A stretch of 64,000 nucleotides of DNA from Cobetia amphilecti (GCF_030010415.1 NZ_JASCSA010000001.1), one strand, 5' to 3'; positions 34,641 through 43,923 are shown, counted from the first letter of the stretch. A program made the numbers and translations. The notes: generated by a model not told the origin, from the sequence alone.

Positions 34641-35342
34641 TCACCCTTGGCTTGTCTGCTCATACAAACGGCGATGTTCGGCGTGCAGCGATGTCCACAG
34701 CGGCGCCATGCGGGCAATCAGGCGAGGATCAAACTGCTTGCCGGATTCCTCGCTGAACAATCCGACCAGACGCTTCAACGACCAGCCCGGCTTGTAGGCG
34801 CGCGGCGAGGCCAGGGCATCGAAGACATCCATCATCGCGGCCACCTGACAATGCAGTGGCAAGGCACCCCCGGCGGACCCGGCAGGATACCCTTGGCCAT
34901 TCCAGCCCTCGTGGTGGGTAATCGCCACCAGGCTGGCCAGCGCTCTCAGGGGGCCGCGCAGCGTAAACAACAGGCGTCCGCCATGACTGGCATGATCGCG
35001 CATAGTGACACGCTCCTCATCACTGAGCGCACGCGGGGCATTCAGAAGCTCCGTCGAGATGCCGACCTTGCCGATATCATGCAGCAAGGCCGCGCTATGC
35101 AGGTCATGCAGTGGCACCTTGCGCTGACCGGACGGCAACAGCCTTGCGTAGAGAAATACCGTCAGCCCCGCTACCCGCCAGGAATGCGCCAGGGTATCGC
35201 CATGATGACGATGAAGGAGGCGCGCCAGGGCCAGGACCCCGGGTTCGAGCGTCTTCGCCCCGGGGGGCGGCTTGAAGAGGTAATCCGGCAAGGGGGCATC
35301 ACCGGCGGGCGCGAATCGCGTCGCGCACAGGGCATGTTTCAT
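34641..35342 (-). CDS. HD-GYP domain protein (putative cyclic di-GMP phosphodiesterase)
   Basis: A 233-residue protein consisting almost only of an HD-GYP domain. The metal motif HDIGKVGI (H88, D89) and the GYP motif HHEGWNGQGYP (151-153) are intact, so c-di-GMP hydrolysis is expected. There is no receiver or PAS domain; the first 35 residues are unassigned. AGGGAG precedes the ATG at 35342. It could oppose the diguanylate cyclase at 11337. Confidence 0.87.
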   Translation of the reverse strand: MKHALCATRFAPAGDAPLPDYLFKPPPGAKTLEPGVLALARLLHRHHGDTLAHSWRVAGLTVFLYARLLPSGQRKVPLHDLHSAALLHDIGKVGISTELLNAPRALSDEERVTMRDHASHGGRLLFTLRGPLRALASLVAITHHEGWNGQGYPAGSAGGALPLHCQVAAMMDVFDALASPRAYKPGWSLKRLVGLFSEESGKQFDPRLIARMAPLWTSLHAEHRRLYEQTSQG

Positions 35343-35695
35343 GGGGGCTCCCTGTTCAATCTGCCTATCAAGGGTCGTGAGTCATCAGGGGGCGCATGAT
35401 CGATGCGCCAGATAGGGTCGCATCAGCCCAGAGTGACGAACGCCTATTTCTCGTTCGTTTTTTTAGATTTGTGTTTCACATCCGTCTCGCAAGCTCGTGC
35501 CTTCATATCCGTTTTGAAGACCAGCTCTTCCAAGACCCTGCACTTGCTAAAAAGGACTTGATAGACAGCACGTGATAAAAAGTACTTGATGAATATTAGG
35601 CGATAATAATGATGTGCCTCAATGTTTCCTTCATCAAATCCTTGCCTCATCCGTATTGCAGCATGACGCATACCGCGCTCAGAGACGCGCGCATA
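35343..35695. other. AT-rich intergenic region
   Basis: A 353-bp stretch upstream of the HD-GYP gene. It is AT-richer than its surroundings, especially 35440-35690, with a T7 run near 35458. A 75-codon minus-strand frame has no ribosome site and is not called. The HD-GYP promoter should be here. Confidence 0.5.
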
Positions 35696-36589
35696 TTATC
35701 TCGCGAACCATTCCAGCAGATGCTCGATCAAGCGCACCGTGCGCAGCGGGCGATGGCGCTCACGATGATAGATCAATGACAACGGCACATCCGCCGGCTG
35801 CCAGTCACTCAGCAACTCCTGCAGCTCCCCTCGCGCGATGGCTGATTCACAGTAGAGCCTAGGCACGCGAATGATGCCGTTGCCGGCGATGGCACCACTG
35901 ACCAGCACATGCCCGTTGCGGCACTCAAGCTGAGCCCCGACATCCACCTGCAATTCGCGAGACTCTGCCCCGCGTGCGGTGAAGGACCAGCGCGAGACCG
36001 AGCCGACCAGGCAGCGGTGATCCACCAGCTCGCCGGGCGTATTCGGCGCGCCATGGCGAGCGAGATAGTCGGGGCTGGCCACCACCACGTAGGGCAATGT
36101 CATCAGCGGACGCGCGATGAAGTCGGCATCCTCGAGGGCGCCCATGCGCAGCGCGATATCGAAATCATCACGAATCAGGTTCACGCGATGACTGCTGAAA
36201 TCCAGCTCCACCTGCACTTGCGGCCAGGTCTGCATGAAGGCGTGCACGGCGGGTGCCAGCAGCCGCTCGCCGATCGGTCCGCCGACGCTGTTGATGCGCA
36301 GCCGTCCGCGCATGGCATTGCGCTCCTCACGTACCAGCGTGACGATCTGGGTGATGTCGCCCAACGCACTGCGACACTGGGCATGCAGCAGATGACCGCT
36401 CTCGGTGAGTCGCAACGAGCGTGTCGAACGCTGCATCAGCGACACGCCCAGTGCCTGTTCAAGCGCAGTCACCTGTTTGGAGACCTGCGACCGCGACACG
36501 CCCAACTGCTCGGCGGCGCGGGTGAAGCTGCCATGATCCGCCGTCATGACGAAGGCACGAATATCGGCCAGAGGAAGCGACTCGAGCAT
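35696..36589 (-). CDS. LysR-family transcriptional regulator (CrgA/DsdC-like group)
   Basis: A 297-residue LysR protein. The DNA-binding domain (SLPLADIRAFVMTADHGSFTR, SQVSKQVTALEQALGVSLM) covers residues 3-60; the effector domain has the common RLRINSVGGPIGERLLAPAV start. ATG 36589 with GGAGAG upstream is chosen over the longer frame from 36661. No target gene is next to it in the divergent direction, so its regulon is not evident. Confidence 0.86.
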   Translation of the reverse strand: MLESLPLADIRAFVMTADHGSFTRAAEQLGVSRSQVSKQVTALEQALGVSLMQRSTRSLRLTESGHLLHAQCRSALGDITQIVTLVREERNAMRGRLRINSVGGPIGERLLAPAVHAFMQTWPQVQVELDFSSHRVNLIRDDFDIALRMGALEDADFIARPLMTLPYVVVASPDYLARHGAPNTPGELVDHRCLVGSVSRWSFTARGAESRELQVDVGAQLECRNGHVLVSGAIAGNGIIRVPRLYCESAIARGELQELLSDWQPADVPLSLIYHRERHRPLRTVRLIEHLLEWFAR

Positions 36590-36961
36590 GGGGCTCTCCA
36601 GAGGTGTGATGTCGAGAGGGAACACCGAGGCAGGCACGCCAAGACACTCAATCGAAGACACGCGATCAAAGACAGTCAGTCACGGAGCATCATGCCAGCA
36701 GTCTACCAGCCGCATCGACGGCTTCTGTCACAAGGTCTTCAAGACGACAGATGGCGCGTGAAGATCCTCGGCGTTAGATAACGCATACAAAAAGGGCGCT
36801 GATGTGCGCCCCTTTTTATTTCTAGATCATCAGTTCACCCGACTTCCGTAACTGGCTTATATCGTCTGTCTTGCCTGTCTGGATGTCGTGACTGTCTATA
36901 TGCCGTGACTATCCTGGCATCTAGCCGCCCCTGGCGAGTCAGCTAGCCAGAGGGAGCCGGA
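36590..36961. other. Intergenic region between LysR and the second TonB receptor
   Basis: A 372-bp region with no credible gene. It holds the LysR promoter on the left and a bidirectional terminator at 36789-36817; nothing else was recognised. Confidence 0.5.
36789..36817. terminator. Bidirectional terminator
   Basis: GGGCGC/GCGCCC stem with a 6-nt loop, framed by a run of A and a run of five T. It lies downstream of the second TonB receptor gene. Confidence 0.85.
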
Positions 36962-39079
36962 TTACCAGCCGACGCTGGCCGACAGGGTGATTTCCATCGG
37001 GTCACCCACCAGCACGCGGGTATCGCCGCCGCTGCCGTAGTAGTAACCCGTATCGAACAGGTTCTTCGCATTCAGCTTGAATTCGGTGTCCGGGCCGAAG
37101 AAGTCGTGACGCCAGCCGACGAAGGCATCTGCGACGGTATAGGCATCCATCGAGAAGCTGTTGTCGTCATCGCCTTCACGCTCGCCGACATAGCGCACGC
37201 CACCGCCGACACGCCACTCGCCGTAGGACGGATCGATCGCCAGATCATGTGCCAGATAGAGGCTGGCCGCGTTGAGCGCCGCATTCGGCAGACGATTGCC
37301 CTCGGTGCCTTCGGTATCCTCCAGCACTTCGGTATCGGTGTAGGCATAGCTGAACAGCAAGGATGTGCGGTCCGTCAGGGCCCCTTCGAGGCTGAATTCC
37401 AGGCCTTGCGAGCCGGCTTCACCGATGGTGCGAGTCACACCATTGTCAGTGACTGCGACGTTTTCCTTGCGGATCTGGTAAAGCGCCACGGAGGTCGCCA
37501 GACGCGGATTCCACTGACGCTTGTAGCCGATCTCGTAGCCCTTGCCGAGCTCGGGGTCGAGGCTCTCGCCGCTGTCACTGTCGCTGCCGTTCGGCACGAA
37601 GGATTCGCTGTAGCTGATGTAGGCGGAGCTGGCATCGTCGATGCGATAGAGCAGATTCGCGGAAGGCAGGAACAGATCGTCGCTGTAATCGGGGTCGGAC
37701 ACGAAGTCCTCGCCCTGCCCGCTCTGCTGATCGAACCAGGTGTAGCGCCCGCCAAGGCCCAGAATCCACTTGTCGGTCAGATACCAGCGGTCGCTGACAT
37801 AGACCCCGATGGCCTGGGTCTCGTCGAGACGATTGCTGCGCGAGGTATTGATGTCGTCGGAGGTCACCTGGGCCAGCTGGCCGTGGTTCACGTCAGTGAC
37901 GGTGGAGACCGTGACGGAATCGCCGAAATAGCGCTCATCCAGATAGTCGCGTGTGGTCTCGTAGTCCGCCCCGATGACCAGCTGGTGACGCTGCCCCGCG
38001 ATCTCGACATCGCCCATGGCATCCAGCGCCGTGTAGTGCTCGCTGCGATCATAGCCCTGGTTCTCTTCGGCGCGCACGGTCACATCGCCGCTGTCACTGA
38101 CGTCGGTGACATTGGCGCGCGCGTCACTGTACTGGCGACGCGTCCAGCCGTAGGTCAGCTTCATGTCCCAGTTGTCGGTGACTTCCTGCTTCCACCAGGC
38201 ATTGACGGACTCGTCATGGCCATAGACGCGGTTCCAGGACTCATCGAAACGCGTGCCACGCGTGACGTTGGCGGCGCTGCCGTTGTAGAAGACGGTGCCA
38301 CGGTCGATATCCAGCTCGTAGTCCTGGTACTCGTAGCTGATCTGGGCACTACTGTGCTCGCCTTCCCAACGCAGTGAAGGGGCGATGGTGGTGCGACGGT
38401 CATTGCCGTACTCGCGCCAGGAGTCTTCATCTTCATGCGAGAGGATGAAGCGATAGGCCAGGCCGGTATCCTCGATGGGACCGGTGGTGTCCAGGGTGGT
38501 ATTGCCACCGCCGAAGGAGCTGACCTCGCCACTGATCTCGGTGTGCGTCTCGTACTGCGGGCGCTTGGTGACCATGTTGATCACGCCGCCGGGGTTCTGC
38601 TGGCCCTGGAAGAGTGATGACGGCCCCTTGAGCACCTCGACGCGGTCCACGGTCGCCGTGGTGTAGGTACGGCGTGGCTGACGGATGCCATCGATCAGCA
38701 TCGAACCATCACTGTTGCTGCCGAAGCCTCGCTTGACGAAGCCGTCTTCGGTGCCCCCCAGGGTGTTGCCCAGCTGGATACCCGCGACCGGCTGCAGCGC
38801 CTCTTCCAGATCATCCAGATTGAAATCATGCATGACCTGCTGGGTCACGACATTGATGGTGCGCGCCTGCTCGAGGAAGTCCACCGACTGCTTGTTGGCC
38901 AGGCTCGAGGCCTCGGCGCGGTAGCTGCCCGGCGCCACTTCGCCTTCACGCTCTCCGGTCACCACGATCACCGAATTCGCGACTGGCGACTCGCTTGAGG
39001 TGGCACCCTCTGCCGCCAGCGAAGTGGCCGGCAATGCCATCAGGCTGAAGATCAGGCAGGAGAAATGTCCCTTGTTCAT
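36962..39079 (-). CDS. TonB-dependent siderophore receptor (second)
   Basis: A 705-residue outer-membrane receptor. A signal peptide (MNKGHFSCLIFSLMALPATSLA) leads to a TonB-box-like NSVIVVTGERE, a plug domain with GFVKRGFGSNSDGSMLIDG and GQQNPGGVINMVTKRP, and a barrel ending in SASVGW. The start is set at 39079; the open frame to 39244 overlaps a Fur box and lacks a signal peptide. Iron-regulated uptake of a ferric siderophore is likely; ligand unknown. The gene is divergent from a TetR gene. Confidence 0.92.
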   Translation of the reverse strand: MNKGHFSCLIFSLMALPATSLAAEGATSSESPVANSVIVVTGEREGEVAPGSYRAEASSLANKQSVDFLEQARTINVVTQQVMHDFNLDDLEEALQPVAGIQLGNTLGGTEDGFVKRGFGSNSDGSMLIDGIRQPRRTYTTATVDRVEVLKGPSSLFQGQQNPGGVINMVTKRPQYETHTEISGEVSSFGGGNTTLDTTGPIEDTGLAYRFILSHEDEDSWREYGNDRRTTIAPSLRWEGEHSSAQISYEYQDYELDIDRGTVFYNGSAANVTRGTRFDESWNRVYGHDESVNAWWKQEVTDNWDMKLTYGWTRRQYSDARANVTDVSDSGDVTVRAEENQGYDRSEHYTALDAMGDVEIAGQRHQLVIGADYETTRDYLDERYFGDSVTVSTVTDVNHGQLAQVTSDDINTSRSNRLDETQAIGVYVSDRWYLTDKWILGLGGRYTWFDQQSGQGEDFVSDPDYSDDLFLPSANLLYRIDDASSAYISYSESFVPNGSDSDSGESLDPELGKGYEIGYKRQWNPRLATSVALYQIRKENVAVTDNGVTRTIGEAGSQGLEFSLEGALTDRTSLLFSYAYTDTEVLEDTEGTEGNRLPNAALNAASLYLAHDLAIDPSYGEWRVGGGVRYVGEREGDDDNSFSMDAYTVADAFVGWRHDFFGPDTEFKLNAKNLFDTGYYYGSGGDTRVLVGDPMEITLSASVGW

Positions 39080-39223
39080 GCTTGCAGCGCTATCCCGAGA
39101 ATGATTTGGCACCTGAAAACCCTTTGTACGCGATGCGACAGCGTCCTGCTGAACCACACCTTTCCTCTGCTCGATGAGCAGAAAGTGGCCATGACTGACG
39201 CCCCCCGCGCCAGTAAATGAGTC

Positions 39224-39242
39224 GCGAATGCTAATCTTTATC
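39224..39242 (-). promoter_or_regulatory. Fur box upstream of the second receptor
   Basis: On the minus strand GATAAAGATTAGCATTCGC matches the Fur consensus at 14 of 19 positions. It lies 145 bp before the chosen start codon in an AT-rich stretch. Confidence 0.6.
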
Positions 39243-39437
39243 AAATGCTACCGCAACGAAAAATGCGTGATTTTCCGCGTAATGACCTGAGCTTTGCCTT
39301 ATTTAACGCTCAGCAAACTTCTATTTGCGTAATTGTACTGACATCGAAGCGTCACACCCGCAATGCGCGACGTCAGAACATGGGCGCAATGACACAAGGC
39401 TTTGGAAACGCCGCATTGACACAGGGAGAATGGGCGC

Positions 39438-39456
39438 TCTACCCTGCACAGGTAGA
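39438..39456 (+). promoter_or_regulatory. Candidate TetR operator and promoter
   Basis: TCTACC - 7 bp - GGTAGA forms an inverted repeat 40 bp before the TetR start. A TTGACA element at 39416 places the repeat over the -10 region, as expected for autorepression. Confidence 0.45.
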
Positions 39457-39495
39457 ACGAACACTCTCCCTCGTTGATTCGACCATGGCACCGAC

Positions 39496-40017
39496 ATGAT
39501 TCAGCACGATATCGCCGCCCGCCTGGAGACGCTCTTCAGCCAGCGCGGCTTCGCAGAGCCGAGTGTTGCCGAGCTCAAGGCAGCGTCAGACGTGAGTCTG
39601 CGCACCCTCTATCGCCACTTCCCCTCCAAGGAGAGCATGGTGATCGGTGCGCTTCAGCATCGCCACGAGCGCTATATGGCCTTCCTAGAAGAGGGAGTGC
39701 CCGAGGATGGCGCTGCGGCGCTCAGCCACCTCTACCAGCGGCTGGGCCACTGGATGGCGTTCGAGGCGCCCAATGGCTGCATGTCGGTCAATGCCCTGGC
39801 GGCCTTTCCCGATAACCTTCAGGTGCGCGAGGCCGTCGACCGCCACAAGCACGAGATTCTCGAGTGGCTCGGCCAACGCAGCCGCCGCGCAGACCTCGCC
39901 ACCGAGCTGTTCCTGATCCATGAAGGCGCCTCCTCCGCCTGGCTGGTGCTGGGCGAGAAGGCCATCGATGCCGCACTTTCCACCACACTGACCCTGTTGG
40001 GAGCACCCCACCGATGA
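39496..40017 (+). CDS. TetR-family transcriptional regulator
   Basis: A 173-residue TetR regulator, slightly short for the family. The helix-turn-helix (PSVAELKAASDVSLRTLYRHFPSKESMV) is at about residues 22-49, close to the start. The ligand domain is small and unassigned. Its stop overlaps the start of the oxidoreductase gene by 4 bp (ATGA), so the pair is co-expressed and probably autoregulated. The inducer is unknown. Confidence 0.85.
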   Translation: MIQHDIAARLETLFSQRGFAEPSVAELKAASDVSLRTLYRHFPSKESMVIGALQHRHERYMAFLEEGVPEDGAAALSHLYQRLGHWMAFEAPNGCMSVNALAAFPDNLQVREAVDRHKHEILEWLGQRSRRADLATELFLIHEGASSAWLVLGEKAIDAALSTTLTLLGAPHR

Positions 40018-41078
40018 GCTCACTTGCCACAAGCAAAGACAGCATGCACGGCGTCTACCTGACCGGCCATGGCGGCCCGGAAGTGCTGGAAGTGCGTGAC
40101 GACATTCCTCGCCCGACTCCCGGCCCGCGTGACGTGCTGGTGCGGGTCGGCGCGGCTGGCGTCAACAATACCGACCTCAACACGCGGCTGGCCTGGTACT
40201 CCAAGGGCGATGGCGAGGCAGAGGATGCCAGCTGGTCCGGGCAGCCGATCCATTTTCCGCGCATCCAGGGGGCCGATATCTGCGGCGAGATCGTCGCGGT
40301 CGGCTCAGACGTCAGCCAGACGCGCCTCGGCGAGCGTGTGCTGATCGAGCCCTGCCTGAGGGAGCACGACGGCCAGACGCTGGAGTCCGCCTGGTATATC
40401 GGCGCCGAATGCGATGGCGGCTTTGCCGAATACACCCGGGTAGCGGCGCGCCATGCCCTGCGCGTCGAGAGCTCACTCAGCGATGTGGAACTCGCCTCCT
40501 TCCCCTGCTCCTACTCCACCGCCGAGAACATGCTGACTCGCGCACAGCTTGCCAAGGGCGAGCGCGTGTTGATCACCGGCGCCTCCGGTGGGGTCGGCTC
40601 CGCGGCCGTCCAGCTCGCCAAGGCCCGTGGTGCCCATGTGATTGCCGTCACCAGCGCGGCCAAGGCCGATGCCCTGCGCGATCTCGGAGCCGATGACATC
40701 GTGCTGCGCGATCAGCCTCTCGACGAGGCGCTCAAGGGCCACAGTGTCGAGGTGGTCATCGATCTGGTGGGCGGCCCGCAATGGCCGCAACTGCTGGATA
40801 TCCTGGGCTACAAGGGGCGCTACGCCGTCGCGGGTGCCATCGGTGGCGAGATGGTGGAACTCGACCTGCGCACGCTGTACCTGAAGGACTTGAGCTTCTT
40901 CGGCTGCACGGTGCTGGAACCGGAGGTCTTCCCCAATCTCGTGCGCCATATCGAGCAAGGCAACATCAAGCCGCTGGTCGCTGACACCTTCGCGCTGGCC
41001 GAGATAGCCACCGCCCAGGAGGTCTTCCAGCAGAAAGGTCACGTGGGCAAGGTCGTGCTCAAGGTCCGTCAGGACTGA
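40014..41078 (+). CDS. MDR-family zinc-type alcohol dehydrogenase/quinone oxidoreductase-like protein
   Basis: A 354-residue medium-chain reductase. The GroES-like domain (about 30-150) includes GAAGVNNTDLNTRLAWYS and FPRIQGADICGEIVAVG; the Rossmann domain has LITGASGGVGSAAVQLAKARGA (about 185-206). The proton-relay and zinc ligands of classic alcohol dehydrogenases are not fully present, so it may be a quinone or enone reductase. It is translated from an ATGA overlap with the TetR gene, with GGAG upstream, and ends at a strong terminator. The TetR regulator probably responds to its substrate. Confidence 0.86.
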   Translation: MSSLATSKDSMHGVYLTGHGGPEVLEVRDDIPRPTPGPRDVLVRVGAAGVNNTDLNTRLAWYSKGDGEAEDASWSGQPIHFPRIQGADICGEIVAVGSDVSQTRLGERVLIEPCLREHDGQTLESAWYIGAECDGGFAEYTRVAARHALRVESSLSDVELASFPCSYSTAENMLTRAQLAKGERVLITGASGGVGSAAVQLAKARGAHVIAVTSAAKADALRDLGADDIVLRDQPLDEALKGHSVEVVIDLVGGPQWPQLLDILGYKGRYAVAGAIGGEMVELDLRTLYLKDLSFFGCTVLEPEVFPNLVRHIEQGNIKPLVADTFALAEIATAQEVFQQKGHVGKVVLKVRQD

Positions 41079-41112
41079 AAGCGCCCTGCTCGGACGACTG
41101 GCCAGAACGCAA

Positions 41113-41137
41113 AAGGGCTACCCGATGGGTAGCCCTT
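41113..41137 (+). terminator. Terminator of the TetR-MDR operon
   Basis: An 11-bp perfect stem, AAGGGCTACCC with GGGTAGCCCTT, and a 3-nt loop, 35 bp after the stop codon. Confidence 0.85.
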
Positions 41138-41151
41138 CCTGTGACTGAACG

Positions 41152-41235
41152 CTCATTGCTCGGCAGTCATTGCTCGGCAGTCATTACTCGACGGGCATTG
41201 CTTGAAGGTCATTACTCGACGGTCACTGCCAGACG
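41152..41235. repeat. Six tandem 14-bp units
   Basis: Consecutive 14-bp units (GTCATTGCTCGGCA and variants such as GTCATTACTCGACG) begin at 41152, 41166, 41180, 41194, 41208 and 41222. The array lies between the terminator and the end of the convergent GST gene. Confidence 0.8.
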
Positions 41236-41264
41236 ATTTCTGTCTAACGATCACGTCGCGATAA

Positions 41265-42128
41265 TCAGTCGCTACGCTTGTCTTCGGTGTTGGTTTCGAA
41301 GTCACTCGCCGAGTGGCGCTCGATCAACTGCTCCTGCGGCTCTCCCCAGAAACGATTGACCATGCGACCCCGCTTGACCGCCGGGCGTTCGGCAATCGAC
41401 TTGGCCCAGCGCTGCACGTGCGTGTAGTCCTGCACGGAGAGGAACTCGGCAGCGTCATAGAGCTTGCCTTCGACAAGTGCGCCATACCAGGCGTAGATGG
41501 CGATATCCGCGATGCTGTATTCGTCACCGGCGATGTAGGCATTGTCGGCCAGCTGACGATCCAGCACGTCCAGTTGACGCTTGGTCTCCATCGCGAAGCG
41601 GTTGATCGGGTACTCGAGCTTTTCCGGGGCGTAAGCATAGAAGTGGCCAAAACCACCGCCCAGGTACGGCGCAGAGCCCATCTGCCAGAACAGCCAGTTC
41701 ATGACTTCGACACGCTTGGCGGGGTCTTTGGGGATCAAGGCGCCGAACTTCTCGGCCAGATGCAGCAGGATGGAGCCGGATTCGAACACGCGAATCGGCG
41801 TCTCGCCGCTTCTGTCCATCAGCGCGGGAATCTTGGAATTGGGATTGATCGCGACGAAATCACTGCCGAACTGATCGCCCTCGCCGATACGGATCGGCCA
41901 GGCATCGTATTCGGCGCCGCTATGCCCGAGCGCCAGCAGCTCCTCGAACATGATGGTGGCCTTCACGCCGTTGGGTGTCGCCATGGAGTAAAGCTGGAAG
42001 GGATGCTCACCGACCGGCAGCTCCTTGTCATGCGTCGGGCCCGCGATCGGCCGATTGGTACTGGCGAACTTGCCGCCACTCTCGCTTTCCCATGTCCAGA
42101 CCTTGGGTGGCTGATAACTGTCGCTCAT
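41265..42128 (-). CDS. yghU: YghU-like glutathione S-transferase (disulfide-bond oxidoreductase)
   Basis: A 287-residue GST-fold protein of the YghU/Nu-class type, longer than ordinary GSTs. The N-terminal extension (YQPPKVWTWESESGGKFASTNRP) and the thioredoxin-like half (LYSMATPNGVKATIMFEELLAL, NPNSKIPALMD, ESGSILLHLAEK) are diagnostic; a C-terminal helical domain includes YSIADIAIYAWYG. These enzymes bind glutathione and reduce disulfides or peroxides. AAGGAG precedes the ATG. Confidence 0.9.
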   Translation of the reverse strand: MSDSYQPPKVWTWESESGGKFASTNRPIAGPTHDKELPVGEHPFQLYSMATPNGVKATIMFEELLALGHSGAEYDAWPIRIGEGDQFGSDFVAINPNSKIPALMDRSGETPIRVFESGSILLHLAEKFGALIPKDPAKRVEVMNWLFWQMGSAPYLGGGFGHFYAYAPEKLEYPINRFAMETKRQLDVLDRQLADNAYIAGDEYSIADIAIYAWYGALVEGKLYDAAEFLSVQDYTHVQRWAKSIAERPAVKRGRMVNRFWGEPQEQLIERHSASDFETNTEDKRSD

Positions 42129-42302
42129 ACCCTTGACTCCTTGGCATCCTGTTGAAGCTTCAAGACTGAAGTTTCAAGACTTCGGTGACGTCAGACACGT
42201 CGGCTTGGTGCCGCTCTGACTCGGTAGACAAGTTATGACGGTCAAGCGCTCGTGACACAAGGGGATGAAATGACAAGATTTTGTTGCTAGTATGCCACCA
42301 GT

Positions 42303-42395
42303 TTTTGGGGAGTAGCCCGCTCTCGTCACCCAACGAGAGTCTCGGATGTCAACATAGTCGGCAGGCATTGCCGTGGCACCGAGGACCCGCCTATC
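42303..42395 (+). ncRNA. yybP-ykoY (Mn2+) riboswitch
   Basis: The leader of mntP has the hallmark yybP-ykoY elements in order: GGGGAGTAGCC, a CTCTCG...CGAGAG hairpin, GTCAACATA, a variable hairpin (GGCAGGCATTGCC), and the closing CACCGAGGACCCGCC. This class binds Mn2+ and turns on exporters such as MntP. It ends about 118 bp before the start codon, leaving room for an expression platform with the GC-rich repeats near 42455-42500. Confidence 0.88.
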
Positions 42396-42512
42396 CGATC
42401 ATGCCCGTGATCAGTCAGGACGAGGTTCGGCGAGACCAATGACAGTCAGACGCTTCCGGCCGGTGGTGTCTTTCTGTTATTGACTCGCAACCGGCCTGGA
42501 ACATCCTGACTC

Positions 42513-43082
42513 ATGCCTCTGCTATCGACATTTCTGCTCGCCTTCTCCATGTCCTGCGACGCCTTTGCTGCCGCCTTGTGCAAGGGAGCCGCCATACGTC
42601 GTCCCTCTCTGAAAGACGCCCTGCGTATCGGCCTCATCTTCGGGGTCATCGAAGCCATCACGCCCATGATCGGCTGGCTGATCGGTCGCTCACTGGCCGT
42701 CTACGTCGAACAGTGGGACCACTGGATCGCCTTCGCCCTGCTGCTGCTGCTCGGTCTGCACATGATTCATGAGGGGCTTTCCAAGGACGAGGAAGACGAG
42801 GACTGCACCACGCCGCAGTCGTTGCCCCGCCTGATGTTGACCGGCCTTTCCACCAGTATCGATGCCATGGCCGTGGGTGCCGGGCTTGCCTTTGCGGGCG
42901 TGAACATCGTCACCACTGCGCTGGCGATCGGCACCGCCACCTTCGTGATGGCCACCACCGGCGTGATGCTGGGCGGTGTGCTGGGCAAGATGGTCGGCAA
43001 GCGCGCGGAAATCATCGGTGGCCTGGTGCTGATCGGCATCGGCACGACCATCCTGCTGGATCACACCGGCTACCTGGGTTGA
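42513..43082 (+). CDS. mntP: Manganese efflux pump MntP
   Basis: A 189-residue membrane protein with six hydrophobic segments in two halves. Conserved acidic sites lie in FSMSCDAFAAALCKGA and GLSTSIDAMAVGAGLAF, as in MntP. A hydrophilic loop with DEEDEDC separates the halves. It exports Mn2+. The ATG at 42513 has only a weak ribosome site, which fits control by the upstream riboswitch. Confidence 0.95.
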   Translation: MPLLSTFLLAFSMSCDAFAAALCKGAAIRRPSLKDALRIGLIFGVIEAITPMIGWLIGRSLAVYVEQWDHWIAFALLLLLGLHMIHEGLSKDEEDEDCTTPQSLPRLMLTGLSTSIDAMAVGAGLAFAGVNIVTTALAIGTATFVMATTGVMLGGVLGKMVGKRAEIIGGLVLIGIGTTILLDHTGYLG

Positions 43083-43319
43083 TCCTCTGCTGAAAAGCGC
43101 CCCGAACGGCCCCGTGGCGGCCCCTGGCGATGAACGCACCCTCGTGTTGCGCCAAGGGGCCCTTGAAAACCCTGACAATGGCGTCATTCAAGGGGGACGC
43201 ATGGCGTATCCTGTCGCTGGTCATTCAAGGCGCTTGATATCCAGACACGTGATATCCGCCGCCTGATCAGCTGTGACATGAAAGTCAACGCCGTGATCTT
43301 CCAAAGGGAGCCAGATTGC

Positions 43320-43859
43320 ATGTATACACGCAAGCTTCATCCAGGCAGTGAATTCCCGGCCATCCAGGTCAAACGCAGCGACGGTGAGGCACTGACCCTC
43401 GGCAAGCCCCAGGGCGAACATGACTGGCAGCTGGTCGTGGTCTATCGCGGCAAGCATTGCCCGATCTGCACCAAGTTTCTCAACAAGCTGGAGAGCTATC
43501 GCGAGCACTTCAGCGCCCAGGGCATCGATCTGGTCGCCGTGTCTGCCGATGATGAGCAGCAGCTCACGCAGCATCGCGAGTCGCTGGAGGTCAACTTCCC
43601 GCTCGCGTATGGGCTGACCCTCGAACAGATGCAATCGCTGGGACTGTTCATCTCGACGCCGCGCAGCGAAAAGGAAACCGATCACGACTTCCCGGAGCCT
43701 GCCTTCTTCATCGTCAATGGCGAAGGCAAGATCCAGATTCAGGAGATCGCCAACGCGCCCTTCGTGCGCCCTGATCTGGATACCCTCATAGGTGGCATCG
43801 AGTTCATCCGCAAGCCGGATAACGACTACCCGATTCGCGGCACCCGCGATTACGACTGA
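43320..43859 (+). CDS. Peroxiredoxin-like (AhpC/TSA) family protein
   Basis: A 179-residue thioredoxin-fold protein. The N-terminal active site is HCPICTKFL (near residues 45-53), so both Cys of a CPIC motif are present; the usual peroxiredoxin PxxxTxxC is replaced by this variant. The C-terminal half (LFISTPRSEKETDHDFPEPAFFIV) matches AhpC/TSA-like redoxins of unknown substrate. Start at 43320 has AAAGGGAG 9 bp upstream, preferred over the ATG at 43278. It is a single gene between mntP and a strong terminator. Confidence 0.84.
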   Translation: MYTRKLHPGSEFPAIQVKRSDGEALTLGKPQGEHDWQLVVVYRGKHCPICTKFLNKLESYREHFSAQGIDLVAVSADDEQQLTQHRESLEVNFPLAYGLTLEQMQSLGLFISTPRSEKETDHDFPEPAFFIVNGEGKIQIQEIANAPFVRPDLDTLIGGIEFIRKPDNDYPIRGTRDYD

Positions 43860-43880
43860 ATCCTTCAGGGTTCACGCCGT

Positions 43881-43923
43881 CACACAGACGCCCCGCAGCC
43901 TCGTGCTGCGGGGCGTCTGTGTG
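43881..43923. terminator. Terminator with 19-bp perfect stem
   Basis: Arms 43881-43899 and 43905-43923 pair fully around a 5-nt loop, downstream of the peroxiredoxin-like gene. Confidence 0.85.

Noticed and set aside
35444..35671. 75-codon minus-strand frame in AT-rich DNA
   Set aside because: No ribosome site, no recognisable domain, biased Lys/Arg composition of a chance frame.
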